Below are positions 1 to 6,211 of a stretch of DNA of 7,181 nucleotides, one piece after another. Every line of letters begins with the position of its first letter. Position 1 is the first letter of the stretch. The notes under the pieces were generated by a model, which made no database searches, had not been told where the DNA came from, and worked only from the letters and a program-made list of their open reading frames with translations. The position numbers and the translations under genes were made by a program. This stretch comes from an uncultured Oscillospiraceae bacterium (lineage in GTDB: Bacteria; Bacillota; Clostridia; Oscillospirales; Acutalibacteraceae): contig USIA01000099.1 of assembly GCA_900554535.1 (NCBI GenBank), positions 1 to 7,181 on the forward strand. The letters run 5' to 3'.

Positions 1-2
1 CA

Positions 3-308
3 GACGTTATCATTCTCAATGGTACGGACGCGCAGTACAAGGCCTATGTCAACGCCCACGCGGGTCCCGGCGTGATGGCGTTGTGTTACGATGGCGACGA
101 AGCGGGGCTCGCAGTCCCCGCGCTGTGCTATGGCAACCGGCAGGATGACAGCACGCTGGCACATGCGCTGTTCGATGCGCTGCGCGAAGTAGACGTGCGT
201 GGCGCAAAGACCGTGTATGCGCGCTGCCCGCAGCCGGTTGGCGTCGGTTTGGCAGTTTGCAACCGCCTGATGCGCGCCGCGGGATTCGAGGTGATCGACC
301 TTGCCTAG
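3..308 (+). CDS. L-threonylcarbamoyladenylate synthase, Sua5 type, C-terminal part (partial)
   Basis: The frame is open from the left edge and gives the last 101 residues of a protein whose start lies outside the window. The end, with YARCPQP, then GVGLAVCNRLMRAAGFEVI, matches the C-terminal Sua5 domain that follows the YrdC domain in long TsaC/Sua5 proteins, which are usually about 340 residues. The upstream LFDALREVD segment is also typical of that domain. The catalytic YrdC domain is not visible here, so the assignment rests on the C-terminal domain only. In this family the enzyme makes threonylcarbamoyl-AMP from threonine, bicarbonate and ATP for the t6A modification of ANN-decoding tRNAs in the cytoplasm. 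The stop codon overlaps the coaE start by eight bases, so the two genes are probably coupled. Confidence 0.85.
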   Translation, partial: DVIILNGTDAQYKAYVNAHAGPGVMALCYDGDEAGLAVPALCYGNRQDDSTLAHALFDALREVDVRGAKTVYARCPQPVGVGLAVCNRLMRAAGFEVIDLA

Positions 309-903
309 TGTGGTTGTGGGTCTGACCGGCCCGACAGGGGCCGGAAAAAGCACGTGGGCCAAGGCATTCCAGGCATTGGGTTGCACGGTCATCGACTGTG
401 ACGCGCTGGCGCGCCGCGTGACAGAGCTCCCCGCAGTGCAGAAAGCACTGTGCGCGGAATTTGGCGCCGACATCATGTGTAACGGACAATTGGACCGCCG
501 CCTGCTCGCGGCGCGCGCCTTTGTGGACGCATCGTCGGTAAAGCGGCTCAACGCCATCACGCATCCCGCAATCCGCAGCCAGTTGCAGCAGCAGCTGGAT
601 CAGGCGCAGGCGGACGGCGCGCGGGTGGTGTTGATTGATGCGCCGCTTTTGTTTGAGGGCGGAATCGATGGCCTGTGCAACGTCAAGGCTGCGGTGCTGG
701 CGCCGCCGGATGTCCGCCGGACACGGATCATGGCGCGCGACAGCATCACGGAAGCCGAGGCTGCAAACCGCATGCGCAGCCAGCATGATGATTCCTATTT
801 CCGTGCGCGTGCAGATGTGATTTTGGATGGAACGCTTACCACTGCCCAGATAAAAGACCAGACGGAACAGCTCCTCAAAGCGTGGACAGGGGGTGTGCCA
901 TGA
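301..903 (+). CDS. coaE: Dephospho-CoA kinase
   Basis: This 200-residue protein has the usual CoaE length. It phosphorylates the 3'-hydroxyl of the ribose of dephospho-CoA with ATP, the last step of coenzyme A synthesis, in the cytoplasm. The Walker A loop GPTGAGKS is at residues 10-17, IDCDALAR at about 31-38, the THP motif at 87-89, the DAPLLFEGG segment at 113-121, an arginine-rich lid region around ARDSITEAEAANRMRSQ at 145-161, and RADVILDG near 170-177. I chose the TTG start at 301 because GAGGTGAT at 288-295 sits at correct spacing before it; a GTG at 310 is a weaker alternative that still keeps the P-loop. The gene begins inside the end of the Sua5 gene, and its TGA stop overlaps the ATG of the next gene (ATGA), which suggests translational coupling at both ends. 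Confidence 0.96.
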   Translation: MPSVVVGLTGPTGAGKSTWAKAFQALGCTVIDCDALARRVTELPAVQKALCAEFGADIMCNGQLDRRLLAARAFVDASSVKRLNAITHPAIRSQLQQQLDQAQADGARVVLIDAPLLFEGGIDGLCNVKAAVLAPPDVRRTRIMARDSITEAEAANRMRSQHDDSYFRARADVILDGTLTTAQIKDQTEQLLKAWTGGVP

Positions 904-1514
904 GATATCAAAAGCGTAAACGCCGCCCGGCGGTGGTTTTCTTGGTTATAGTCCTGGTGGTGGTTGCAGCTGTCGGCTGCGTCAAGCTGCTCCAATATGC
1001 CAAACTGAAAATGGAGTACGCCTCCTATCCGCGCACCTATTCGGAATTGGTGGACAAGGAAGCGGAGCAGGCTGGCGTGGACCCGAACCTGGTCTATGCA
1101 GTCATCCGCCAGGAGAGCGGTTTCGATGCGAATGCAGTTTCCCATGCGGGCGCAATTGGCTTGATGCAGATTATGCCCGATACATTTTCCTGGCTACAGA
1201 CGAAGATGGACGCCCAGGACCACCGGGAATATACGGAGCAGGACCTCTATGACCCGGAGACCAACATCCGCTTTGGCTGCAAACTGCTGTCAATCCTGAC
1301 CGGACGGTATGAGAATCTGAAGACCGCCTTGGCAGCTTATAACGCTGGCATGGGCAATGTAGATCAGTGGCTGAAAAACAGCGCCTACTCGAAGGATGGA
1401 AAAGCGCTGTCCGAGATCCCTATTGGAGAAACCCGTACGTATGCGGAAAAGGTGTTGCAAAATTATGCAAAATACCAGACGCTTTATAATGCATCCGACG
1501 TGTCGTCTTCCTGA
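900..1514 (+). CDS. Membrane-anchored lytic transglycosylase (SLT domain)
   Basis: This 204-residue protein should cleave the MurNAc-GlcNAc bond of peptidoglycan, leaving a 1,6-anhydro-MurNAc end, on the outer face of the membrane. A basic N-terminus (residues 2-9, RYQKRKRR) precedes a hydrophobic segment at about 11-28, so it is probably a signal anchor. Cys27 does not sit in a convincing lipobox. The SLT domain covers about 47-195: catalytic Glu72 in RQESGFD, GLMQIMP at 87-93 and AAYNAG at 145-150, all hallmark goose-lysozyme-like motifs. The ATG at 900 is preferred over the GTG at 882 because AGGGGGTG at 888-895 lies four bases upstream and the ATGA overlap with coaE is typical of coupled genes. 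The short size and single domain resemble the small Firmicute enzymes rather than the large Slt70 type. Confidence 0.93.
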   Translation: MRYQKRKRRPAVVFLVIVLVVVAAVGCVKLLQYAKLKMEYASYPRTYSELVDKEAEQAGVDPNLVYAVIRQESGFDANAVSHAGAIGLMQIMPDTFSWLQTKMDAQDHREYTEQDLYDPETNIRFGCKLLSILTGRYENLKTALAAYNAGMGNVDQWLKNSAYSKDGKALSEIPIGETRTYAEKVLQNYAKYQTLYNASDVSSS

Positions 1515-1547
1515 GGGCGGCTTTCGGTATAAGGAGGAAGAAAAACA

Positions 1548-2963
1548 ATGGCAAAAAAGGAAGAGTGTCCTGACGTCAAAAAGCTGACAGAAAAGTTGAT
1601 GATTGACCGTTCAAACGGAGCCGGCAAGCTCAGTGCCGCAAAGATCAAAAAGGCAGACGCGTTCTGTGAGGGCTACAAGGCATTTTTGGCTGAGGCCAAA
1701 ACGGAGCGCGAAGCGGTGCGGGCGGCGATCCGCATTGCGGAGGAGGCGGGCTTTGAGCCCTATAACCGCGACGCCACCTATCAGCCGGGCGACCGCGTTT
1801 ATGTCAATAACCGCGGCAAGGCTTTAATGCTGGCGGTAATTGGGACGGAGGGCTGCCGGCTGGGCCTGCACATTGCGGCCGCGCATATCGACAATCCGCG
1901 CCTGGATTTAAAGCCCCATCCAGTATATGAACAGGACGGCTTGGCTGAGCTCAAGACGCATTATTACGGCGGCATCAAGAAGTATCAGTGGACGACGATT
2001 CCGCTTTCCATGCACGGCCGCATCTGCCGGAAGGACGGCTCTGAAGTGGATATTACCCTGGGCGAGCGCCCTGGCGAGCCGCAGTTCACGGTGACGGATT
2101 TGCTGCCGCATCTGGCATCGGAGCAGGTCAAAAAATCCCTTGGCACAGGCGTTGAGGGAGAAAAGCTCAACATTCTGGCCGGAAGCCGGCCGCTGCCGGG
2201 TTCGGAGGATGGAAAAGACCTTGTCAAGCTGCATGTGCTTCAGATCCTCAACGAGCAATTCGGCATCACAGAGGAAGATTTCGTCAGCGCGGACATCGCA
2301 TTTGTCCCTGCGGCGCAGCCGGTGGATATCGGCTTTGACCGCAGCATGGTTGGCGCTTATGGTCAGGATGACCGCTCCTGCGCTTATGCTGCACTGATGG
2401 CTGCCGTGAAAACCAAGACGCCTTACCGCACAACGCTGACCGTTTTGGCGGATCGCGAGGAGATTGGCAGTGACGGCAACACCGGCCTGCATTCCGCCTT
2501 TATGCGCTACTTTATTGAAGACCTTGCAGAGGCGGACGGTGTGGCGGTACGCCATGTACTTAGCCGGTCACGCTGCCTTTCCGCGGATGTGACGGCGGCT
2601 TATGATCCGAACTATCCGGATGTCTATGAAGCCAACAATTCGACCTACCTCAATGGCGGCGTGGGTGTCTGTAAATATACAGGTGCCCGCGGCAAGGCAG
2701 GCACCAGCGAGGCCACAGCGGAGTTTGTCGCCGAAATCCGCCGGCTGTTCGATGAAAACGACGTGCTGTGGCAGACCGGCGAACTGGGCCGTGTGGATGC
2801 CGGCGGCGGCGGTACAGTGGCCATGTATATTGCCAATCTGAACGTGGATGTCATTGACGTCGGCGTGCCGGTGCTTTCGATGCACGCGCCGTTTGAAGTC
2901 ACGAGCAAGATCGACGAATATATGACTTATCAGGGCATCAAGGCTTTCTTTGAATCGAAATAA
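1548..2963 (+). CDS. M18 family aminopeptidase (aspartyl aminopeptidase type)
   Basis: The 471-residue protein matches the M18 zinc aminopeptidases in length and motifs. These cytoplasmic enzymes remove N-terminal residues, often acidic ones, from peptides. Visible in order: His113 and Asp115 in AAHIDNPRLD; the metal-bridging Asp, probably Asp274, in GQDDRSC; the Glu304-Glu305 pair in DREEIGSDG; Asp347 in SADVTAAYDPNYPD; GELGRVDAGGGGT at 411-423; and the last metal ligand His446 in LSMHAPFE. All expected zinc ligands and both catalytic acids are present, so it should be active. The start is fixed by AAGGAGG at 1531-1537, ten bases before the ATG. It follows the lytic transglycosylase by 33 bases, probably in the same transcript, and ends just before a strong terminator. 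Substrate preference cannot be read from sequence. The name apeB is possible but not certain. Confidence 0.95.
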   Translation: MAKKEECPDVKKLTEKLMIDRSNGAGKLSAAKIKKADAFCEGYKAFLAEAKTEREAVRAAIRIAEEAGFEPYNRDATYQPGDRVYVNNRGKALMLAVIGTEGCRLGLHIAAAHIDNPRLDLKPHPVYEQDGLAELKTHYYGGIKKYQWTTIPLSMHGRICRKDGSEVDITLGERPGEPQFTVTDLLPHLASEQVKKSLGTGVEGEKLNILAGSRPLPGSEDGKDLVKLHVLQILNEQFGITEEDFVSADIAFVPAAQPVDIGFDRSMVGAYGQDDRSCAYAALMAAVKTKTPYRTTLTVLADREEIGSDGNTGLHSAFMRYFIEDLAEADGVAVRHVLSRSRCLSADVTAAYDPNYPDVYEANNSTYLNGGVGVCKYTGARGKAGTSEATAEFVAEIRRLFDENDVLWQTGELGRVDAGGGGTVAMYIANLNVDVIDVGVPVLSMHAPFEVTSKIDEYMTYQGIKAFFESK

Positions 2964-2981
2964 ATCGGAAAAATAAATAGG

Positions 2982-3025
2982 AAAAGGACCTGTCGCAGAA
3001 CGAGAATTCTGAGACGGGTCCTTTT
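2982..3025 (+). terminator. Intrinsic terminator of the coaE-M18 operon, possibly bidirectional
   Basis: A 13-bp stem pairs 2982-2994 (AAAAGGACCTGTC) with 3013-3025, with one T-G wobble. It continues after one mismatch as a 5-bp stem, 2996-3000 with 3007-3011, closed by a six-base loop. The right arm ends in TTTT. It lies 18 bases after the stop codon. On the minus strand the stem is followed by a T-rich run (complement of 2970-2985), so it could also stop transcription coming from the LysR gene, which has no other obvious terminator after its stop at 3126. Confidence 0.88.
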
Positions 3026-3125
3026 CGCTGCCAAGCGTTTTTACAATGATGGCGGAGCATGTTGTCTATTGAACAGGTGACTGTTTTGCTGTCAGCCAAA
3101 TAGCCAGAAACGCAAGCTTCAAGTT

Positions 3126-4037
3126 TTATATTTGATGATTTTTGTCAGCCCGCTGTCCTTCAAACCAGTCAATCAGATAATTTTTAAAAATGGCCTGTTT
3201 ATCGGTTAATCGTGTGTTGGGGTTTTCGATCAGATAAACATTCATTCCACCGCTCCCCATATCTGGAACTGAACGGAAAATGATCGAATCATCAAGATCG
3301 GCAAATAATGTGTAATCCCAGGCAACTGCGATATATTTTCCGGTTTTAATGAGGTTCCTGGTTACGCCATTATTGGTTAATTCCAGAATAAAATTGAAAG
3401 ACTGCCCCTTTCGAAATACTAAATCAAGATCGCGCATATAGTAACTGAGCTTCTGTGTTTTTCCGATGATCTTTTCAGTTAAAATGTCCCTGCATGAAAT
3501 GCTTTCTTTTTGAGCCAAAGGGTGATCCTTGCTGATATAAATACCGTAAGGAGCATAAAAAAGCCATGTATAATTAAACGCAGTATAATCAACAGCATCA
3601 CTGACAATGGAAAAATCACAATTATGAAGAAGTAACTGTTCTTTAGCAGCCTTATCAGTCGTCTCTTCCATATTGATAACAATATCTGGATGGCTTCCGA
3701 TAAACTGATCGAAAAAATCATTGGAAAAAACCTGGGTTAAAGCATCGAATGTGCAGACTGTCACTTTGCGCTCTTTCAAATTCTCCATAAGATTACTGTT
3801 AAACATACTGGAATATTCATCAAGAAGCTTCTGCACATGTGGAACGATTTCTTTAGCCGTCGGTGTTGGAATCAGCCCGTTTGTGGTCCGGGTAAAAAGC
3901 TGCTTTCCTAAAGTGTTTTCCACCTCAGCTATAATTTTACCCAGCGCCTGGCGGGAAATATGAATTTCTTCTGCGGCTTTACTTAAATTACAAAACTTAT
4001 ATACGATCAAAAAATAACTTAAATATTTTACATTCAT
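3126..4037 (-). CDS. LysR-family transcriptional regulator
   Basis: This 303-residue protein has the normal LysR length. The N-terminal winged helix-turn-helix is clear at about residues 3-60: NLSKAAEEIHISRQALGKII at 17-36 followed by EVENTLGKQLFTRTTNGLIPTPT, the standard LysR pattern. Residues from about 90 to 295 form the effector-binding domain; its ligand cannot be deduced. The start is supported by a TGAGGT-type ribosome binding site read on the minus strand just upstream. It lies 86 bases downstream of the nitrilase gene on the same strand. LysR regulators are more often divergent from their targets, but here the natural target is still the nitrilase promoter, and it may also regulate itself through that promoter. 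The gene is AT-rich: bases 3181-3240 are about 35% GC against about 63% for 121-180, which suggests transfer from another genome. Confidence 0.94.
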   Translation of the reverse strand: MNVKYLSYFLIVYKFCNLSKAAEEIHISRQALGKIIAEVENTLGKQLFTRTTNGLIPTPTAKEIVPHVQKLLDEYSSMFNSNLMENLKERKVTVCTFDALTQVFSNDFFDQFIGSHPDIVINMEETTDKAAKEQLLLHNCDFSIVSDAVDYTAFNYTWLFYAPYGIYISKDHPLAQKESISCRDILTEKIIGKTQKLSYYMRDLDLVFRKGQSFNFILELTNNGVTRNLIKTGKYIAVAWDYTLFADLDDSIIFRSVPDMGSGGMNVYLIENPNTRLTDKQAIFKNYLIDWFEGQRADKNHQI

Positions 4038-4066
4038 GCTTAACCTCAGGACCTGTTTAAATGCTC

Positions 4067-4102
4067 GTACAGAGACAGCCCCCTGGGGAGCTGCCTCTGT
4101 AC
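4067..4102 (-). terminator. Long hairpin between nitrilase and LysR genes (attenuating or processing stem)
   Basis: An inverted repeat pairs 4067-4082 with 4087-4102, a 16-bp stem with a four-base loop. The two plus-strand mismatches (4075/4094 and 4080/4089) become G-U pairs only in the minus-strand transcript, so the structure is built for RNA made in the direction of the two genes. No proper U-run follows it on the minus strand (GAGCATTTAAACAGG), so it is not a classical full terminator. It may lower read-through into the LysR gene or stabilise the nitrilase mRNA end. Confidence 0.6.
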
Positions 4103-4123
4103 AAATTCAGGATTTATTTGTTT

Positions 4124-5278
4124 TTATTTATTTGCTTTTTCGAGATTATCCGCGAGCTTTTCGAGCTTTTCGAGTTTTACCTCATACTGTTCGGAAATTT
4201 GTTTTAACTGCTGATAATCGGGAACAATATAATTTGCATTGGTGACAAGATTCAGGTTTTTATCATGCTCTGTATTCACCAGCAGTTTGGCAACCGATGG
4301 CTTGGAATAATGGCCGAGACCATCGAAGAATGCCTTGGCGGCCCGAATTTCATTGGCGTAACAGTCCGCATAGATGATGGTATCCTCATCAAAAACAGGT
4401 GCCGCAATAAATTCACCGAAAGGATTGATAATGCAGCTGCCGCCGTTTGCATAATCAAACTGCAGATCGGGGCTGCCAATCAGGTTTTTATATTCCGGCT
4501 CAAAATCCTGCTCCCGCAGTAGGCCGTGAACGCTGATGACAAAGCATCCAGCTTCAAAGGCATATTCCCTTGCCGCCAGGGTCCCGTCACAGCCGTAGGC
4601 TTGCGGGTCATAATTGGCCATCGCCATTCTTTCGCCATGGAATTTCCAGGTTCCCGGCCAGTTGGAAATGTGAAATTCTTCTCCAAAGAGCATCTGGGCA
4701 ACGCGAATCAAGGCTGTATGATGCTCCCAGCAGATTAAAGACCCGATACGTCCGATATCGGTCTTATACACGCCAAGATCGCTTCCATCGCCTTCTCCCC
4801 AGTAAACTCTTTCATTGTAAGTAGGTTTAATTTTTCTGTGCCTTCCAAGAATCTTTCCGTCAGCGCCAAAAATAATCTGCGTGTTATAGTAAGTTCTTAC
4901 ACCTTCTTCATCATCCAGTTCATTGACGCCCATCACGCAGTAAACGCCAGCCTCTTTGCATGCCTGGCAGATCCTGTCTGTATCATCGCTGGGAATCACA
5001 ATGGAATTCTTCTGCAATCCAATATTCCACAATGCCCACTCATCCGCCTTGCTGTTATATGTGCTGGAATAATAAGCGGCAAATACAGGAATATAGCTTT
5101 CAGAAAAAGCAACCAGTTTTGCACCGTTTTCGGCAGCTTCTTTGATTTTCTTACATGCAATATCAATGGACTTCTCTTTATTAAAAACAATCTGCGGCGC
5201 CTGAATCGCAGCGACTTTAATCATTTCATGGCCGCCCAACAGCTTCTTATCCGGTTTAACAGTACTTATTTTTGCCAT
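4124..5278 (-). CDS. Nitrilase (branch-1 carbon-nitrogen hydrolase)
   Basis: This 384-residue protein belongs to the true nitrilases, which hydrolyse a nitrile to its carboxylic acid and ammonia without releasing the amide. With the start at 5278, the catalytic triad is Glu60 (AFSES), Lys149 (GRHRKIKPT) and Cys183 (LICWEHH), with the structural Glu156 in NERVYWGEGDGSDL. Other branch-1 marks are HISNWPG, the YEFEAGCFV-like region and GHYSKPSV near the C-terminus, where nitrilases usually read GHYSRPDV. Cyanide-hydrolysing relatives share these motifs, so the substrate is open. I chose the ATG at 5278 because GTGAGGG precedes it at about eight bases; ATGs at 5305 and 5224 have poor ribosome binding sites. 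The last 20 residues are a Lys/Leu/Glu-rich helix encoded by a 9-bp tandem repeat. The regulator gene follows on the same strand. GC content (about 48% in 4441-4500) is below that of the upstream operon. Confidence 0.93.
   Translation of the reverse strand: MAKISTVKPDKKLLGGHEMIKVAAIQAPQIVFNKEKSIDIACKKIKEAAENGAKLVAFSESYIPVFAAYYSSTYNSKADEWALWNIGLQKNSIVIPSDDTDRICQACKEAGVYCVMGVNELDDEEGVRTYYNTQIIFGADGKILGRHRKIKPTYNERVYWGEGDGSDLGVYKTDIGRIGSLICWEHHTALIRVAQMLFGEEFHISNWPGTWKFHGERMAMANYDPQAYGCDGTLAAREYAFEAGCFVISVHGLLREQDFEPEYKNLIGSPDLQFDYANGGSCIINPFGEFIAAPVFDEDTIIYADCYANEIRAAKAFFDGLGHYSKPSVAKLLVNTEHDKNLNLVTNANYIVPDYQQLKQISEQYEVKLEKLEKLADNLEKANK
4153..4179 (-). repeat. Three 9-bp tandem repeats inside the nitrilase C-terminus
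   Basis: CGAGCTTTT occurs at 4153-4161 and 4162-4170, with a diverged third copy at 4171-4179. In the gene's frame the repeat encodes the Lys-Leu-Glu pattern KLEKLEKLA of the C-terminal helix. It may expand or contract in steps of three codons without breaking the frame. Confidence 0.8.
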
Positions 5279-5319
5279 ACGATTTGCCCTCACTTTTAAG
5301 TTCATGATATAAGGAATAT

Positions 5320-5331
5320 CTCTTGCAAGAG
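5320..5331. promoter_or_regulatory. Perfect 12-bp palindrome CTCTTGCAAGAG, candidate operator
   Basis: The palindrome is exact and lies 42 bases upstream of the preferred nitrilase start. Its TTGCAA core recurs at 5364-5369 and, degenerate, at 5342-5347. Repeated symmetric cores upstream of a gene with its own LysR regulator are the expected form of regulator sites, but binding is inferred only. Confidence 0.35.
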
Positions 5332-5336
5332 AAAAA

Positions 5337-5373
5337 GAGCCTGCAAAAACACACGCTGCGTCTTTGCAAGCTC
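5337..5373 (-). promoter_or_regulatory. Terminator-like hairpin in the nitrilase leader
   Basis: An 11-bp stem pairs 5337-5347 with 5363-5373 around a 15-base loop. The single plus-strand mismatch (5341/5369) becomes a G-U pair in minus-strand RNA, and the stem is followed on that strand by TTTTTCTCTT. This is the form of an intrinsic terminator lying 60-95 bases upstream of the nitrilase start, in its direction. It could be an attenuator, or it could insulate the gene from antisense reading of the remnant beyond it. Both arms contain TTGCAA-like motifs. Confidence 0.5.
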
Positions 5374-5385
5374 AAGTACATCCTT

Positions 5386-5413
5386 ATAATAACGCTGGAG
5401 AGCGTTTTTGAAA
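5386..5413 (-). promoter_or_regulatory. Possible nitrilase promoter with a dyad in its spacer
   Basis: Read on the minus strand, TTTCAA (5408-5413) and TATTAT (5386-5391) are separated by 16 bases. The spacer holds an exact inverted repeat, AACGCT-CTCC-AGCGTT. The plus strand of the same place also carries TATAAT (5385-5390) with TTGCAA 15 bases before it, so direction is ambiguous, and the dyad followed by TTTTT (5405-5409) could instead be a short plus-strand terminator. Confidence 0.3.
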
Positions 5414-5421
5414 AGAATTAA

Positions 5422-5884
5422 TTTCTTTCGCTGCCGCAACGAAATGATTACAGCCAGTTTTCTTTTACAATCAATCCTTTTCTGGTACGCCCGTTGACGG
5501 TAGAAAACTACTGGCCGTCAGATTTTTGAGCATTGCGGCATCTATACGCTCTATGGTCTGGGCGTGCCGGGCAGTGAAAACGAAACCACAGGCGTCTATG
5601 TAAATGGCGTCAAGTTCTTCACGATGAAGGCTGTCCCGCGTTCATTGACTTGCGATACGATAGTCGGCATTGACCGGAAAGTCGGCGACAGTTACATCTT
5701 CTGGGTCAAACCTGACGACCCGAACGCCACGTTTACGTTTAACACGGCAGACGGCGAGATGCTGCAAACGAGCATCGTCAAAGATGCCTATCCAGAAGCC
5801 CAAGGACTGTATGACTGCCGCCTGACCGTCACGGGTTCCGGCGGCACGATCGGCGTTTACCGCAACATTAACGGCAATATCTAG
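5422..5884 (+). pseudogene. Probable frameshifted 3' remnant of an unidentified protein
   Basis: I do not recognise the family. A well-formed open frame runs from 5504 to the TAG at 5882-5884, but its only starts are a GTG at 5564 and an internal ATG at 5624, neither with a ribosome binding site, and good-looking protein sequence extends upstream of 5564 (EHCGIYTLYGLG). Upstream, a different frame is open from 5422 to a TGA at 5527 and ends VRPLTVENYWPSDF. Removing one T from the T5 run at 5523-5527 joins the two frames smoothly (SDF-EHCGIYTLYG). No start codon is seen for the joined frame, so the 5' end appears lost. The sequence is rich in Gly, Thr, Val, Tyr and Phe, suggesting beta structure, as in phage structural or surface proteins. 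A plus-strand terminator follows at 6025-6076. Confidence 0.45.
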
Positions 5885-6024
5885 GTAATACCTATAAGCT
5901 ATTTGGCGTGACTAGCCAGTAAAGAAAAACCATCCCGCAAGGAATAGCACAATCAGACAACATAGATAAAGTTTCGTCGTTAAGCAGGCGCGATGCACAT
6001 CGAATAAAAACTTCGCCATCTGCG

Positions 6025-6076
6025 GCAAACGGGCCTTTCGGAATTTTACCCGAAAAGCACGTTTGCTTTTTATTTT
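6025..6076 (+). terminator. Intrinsic terminator downstream of the gene remnant
   Basis: GCAAACG at 6025-6031 pairs with CGTTTGC at 6060-6066. After small mismatches, TTTCGG (6036-6041) pairs with CCGAAA (6050-6055) around an eight-base loop. The stem is followed directly by TTTTTATTTT at 6067-6076. The U-run is on the plus strand only, so it ends plus-strand transcription coming from the remnant, 140 bases after its stop. The 327-base stretch 5885-6211 otherwise holds an exact dyad TAGGTA-A-TACCTA at 5882-5894 and the tRNA terminator described separately; I see no convincing gene in it. Confidence 0.75.
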
Positions 6077-6174
6077 GCTGAACAAGCCACTTGGACATCG
6101 AATTTTGTCACCATGTTTTGTCTCACCATTACAAAATAGATACCCACTGAAAGCACAAAAGAAAAGACAAAAAA

Positions 6175-6210
6175 ACTGAGTCTGGAACGCGATTGGCGTC
6201 CAGACTCAGT
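6175..6210 (-). terminator. Intrinsic terminator of the tRNA-Ser pair
   Basis: A perfect 12-bp stem pairs ACTGAGTCTGGA (6175-6186) with 6199-6210 around a 12-base loop that can form a further 3-bp stem. On the minus strand it is followed by a run of seven Ts. It starts two bases after the CCA end of tRNA-Ser(GCT), in the direction of that gene. Confidence 0.92.
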
Positions 6211-6211
6211 C

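Noticed and set aside
49..786. Long minus-strand open frame opposite the Sua5 gene and coaE
   Set aside because: It is Arg/His/Ala-rich shadow sequence of GC-rich coding DNA, and both plus-strand genes are certain by motif.
1908..2885. Several minus-strand open frames opposite the M18 peptidase gene
   Set aside because: They lack start signals and domain features and fully overlap a gene with all its catalytic residues intact.
3026..3125. The 100 bases between the operon terminator and the LysR stop, including GCGTTT/AAACGC at 3035-3040 and 3108-3113
   Set aside because: The inverted repeat is short and widely separated with no U-run; I see no gene or clear signal.
4838..5299. A 153-codon plus-strand frame opposite the nitrilase gene
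   Set aside because: It is antisense to a complete nitrilase with a full catalytic triad, has no ribosome binding site and shows no recognisable domain.
5391..5409. Six-bp hairpin followed by TTTTT read as a plus-strand terminator
   Set aside because: No plus-strand gene ends just upstream of it, and the stem is short. I kept it only as a dyad within the candidate nitrilase promoter.
5892..6098. A 68-codon minus-strand frame and, in another frame, a 35-codon frame (6019-5912) encoding one hydrophobic helix
   Set aside because: Neither has a convincing ribosome binding site, both are crossed by the plus-strand terminator hairpin at 6025-6066, and I recognise no domain. The hydrophobic stretch could still be a tiny membrane peptide, but support is too weak to list it as a gene.
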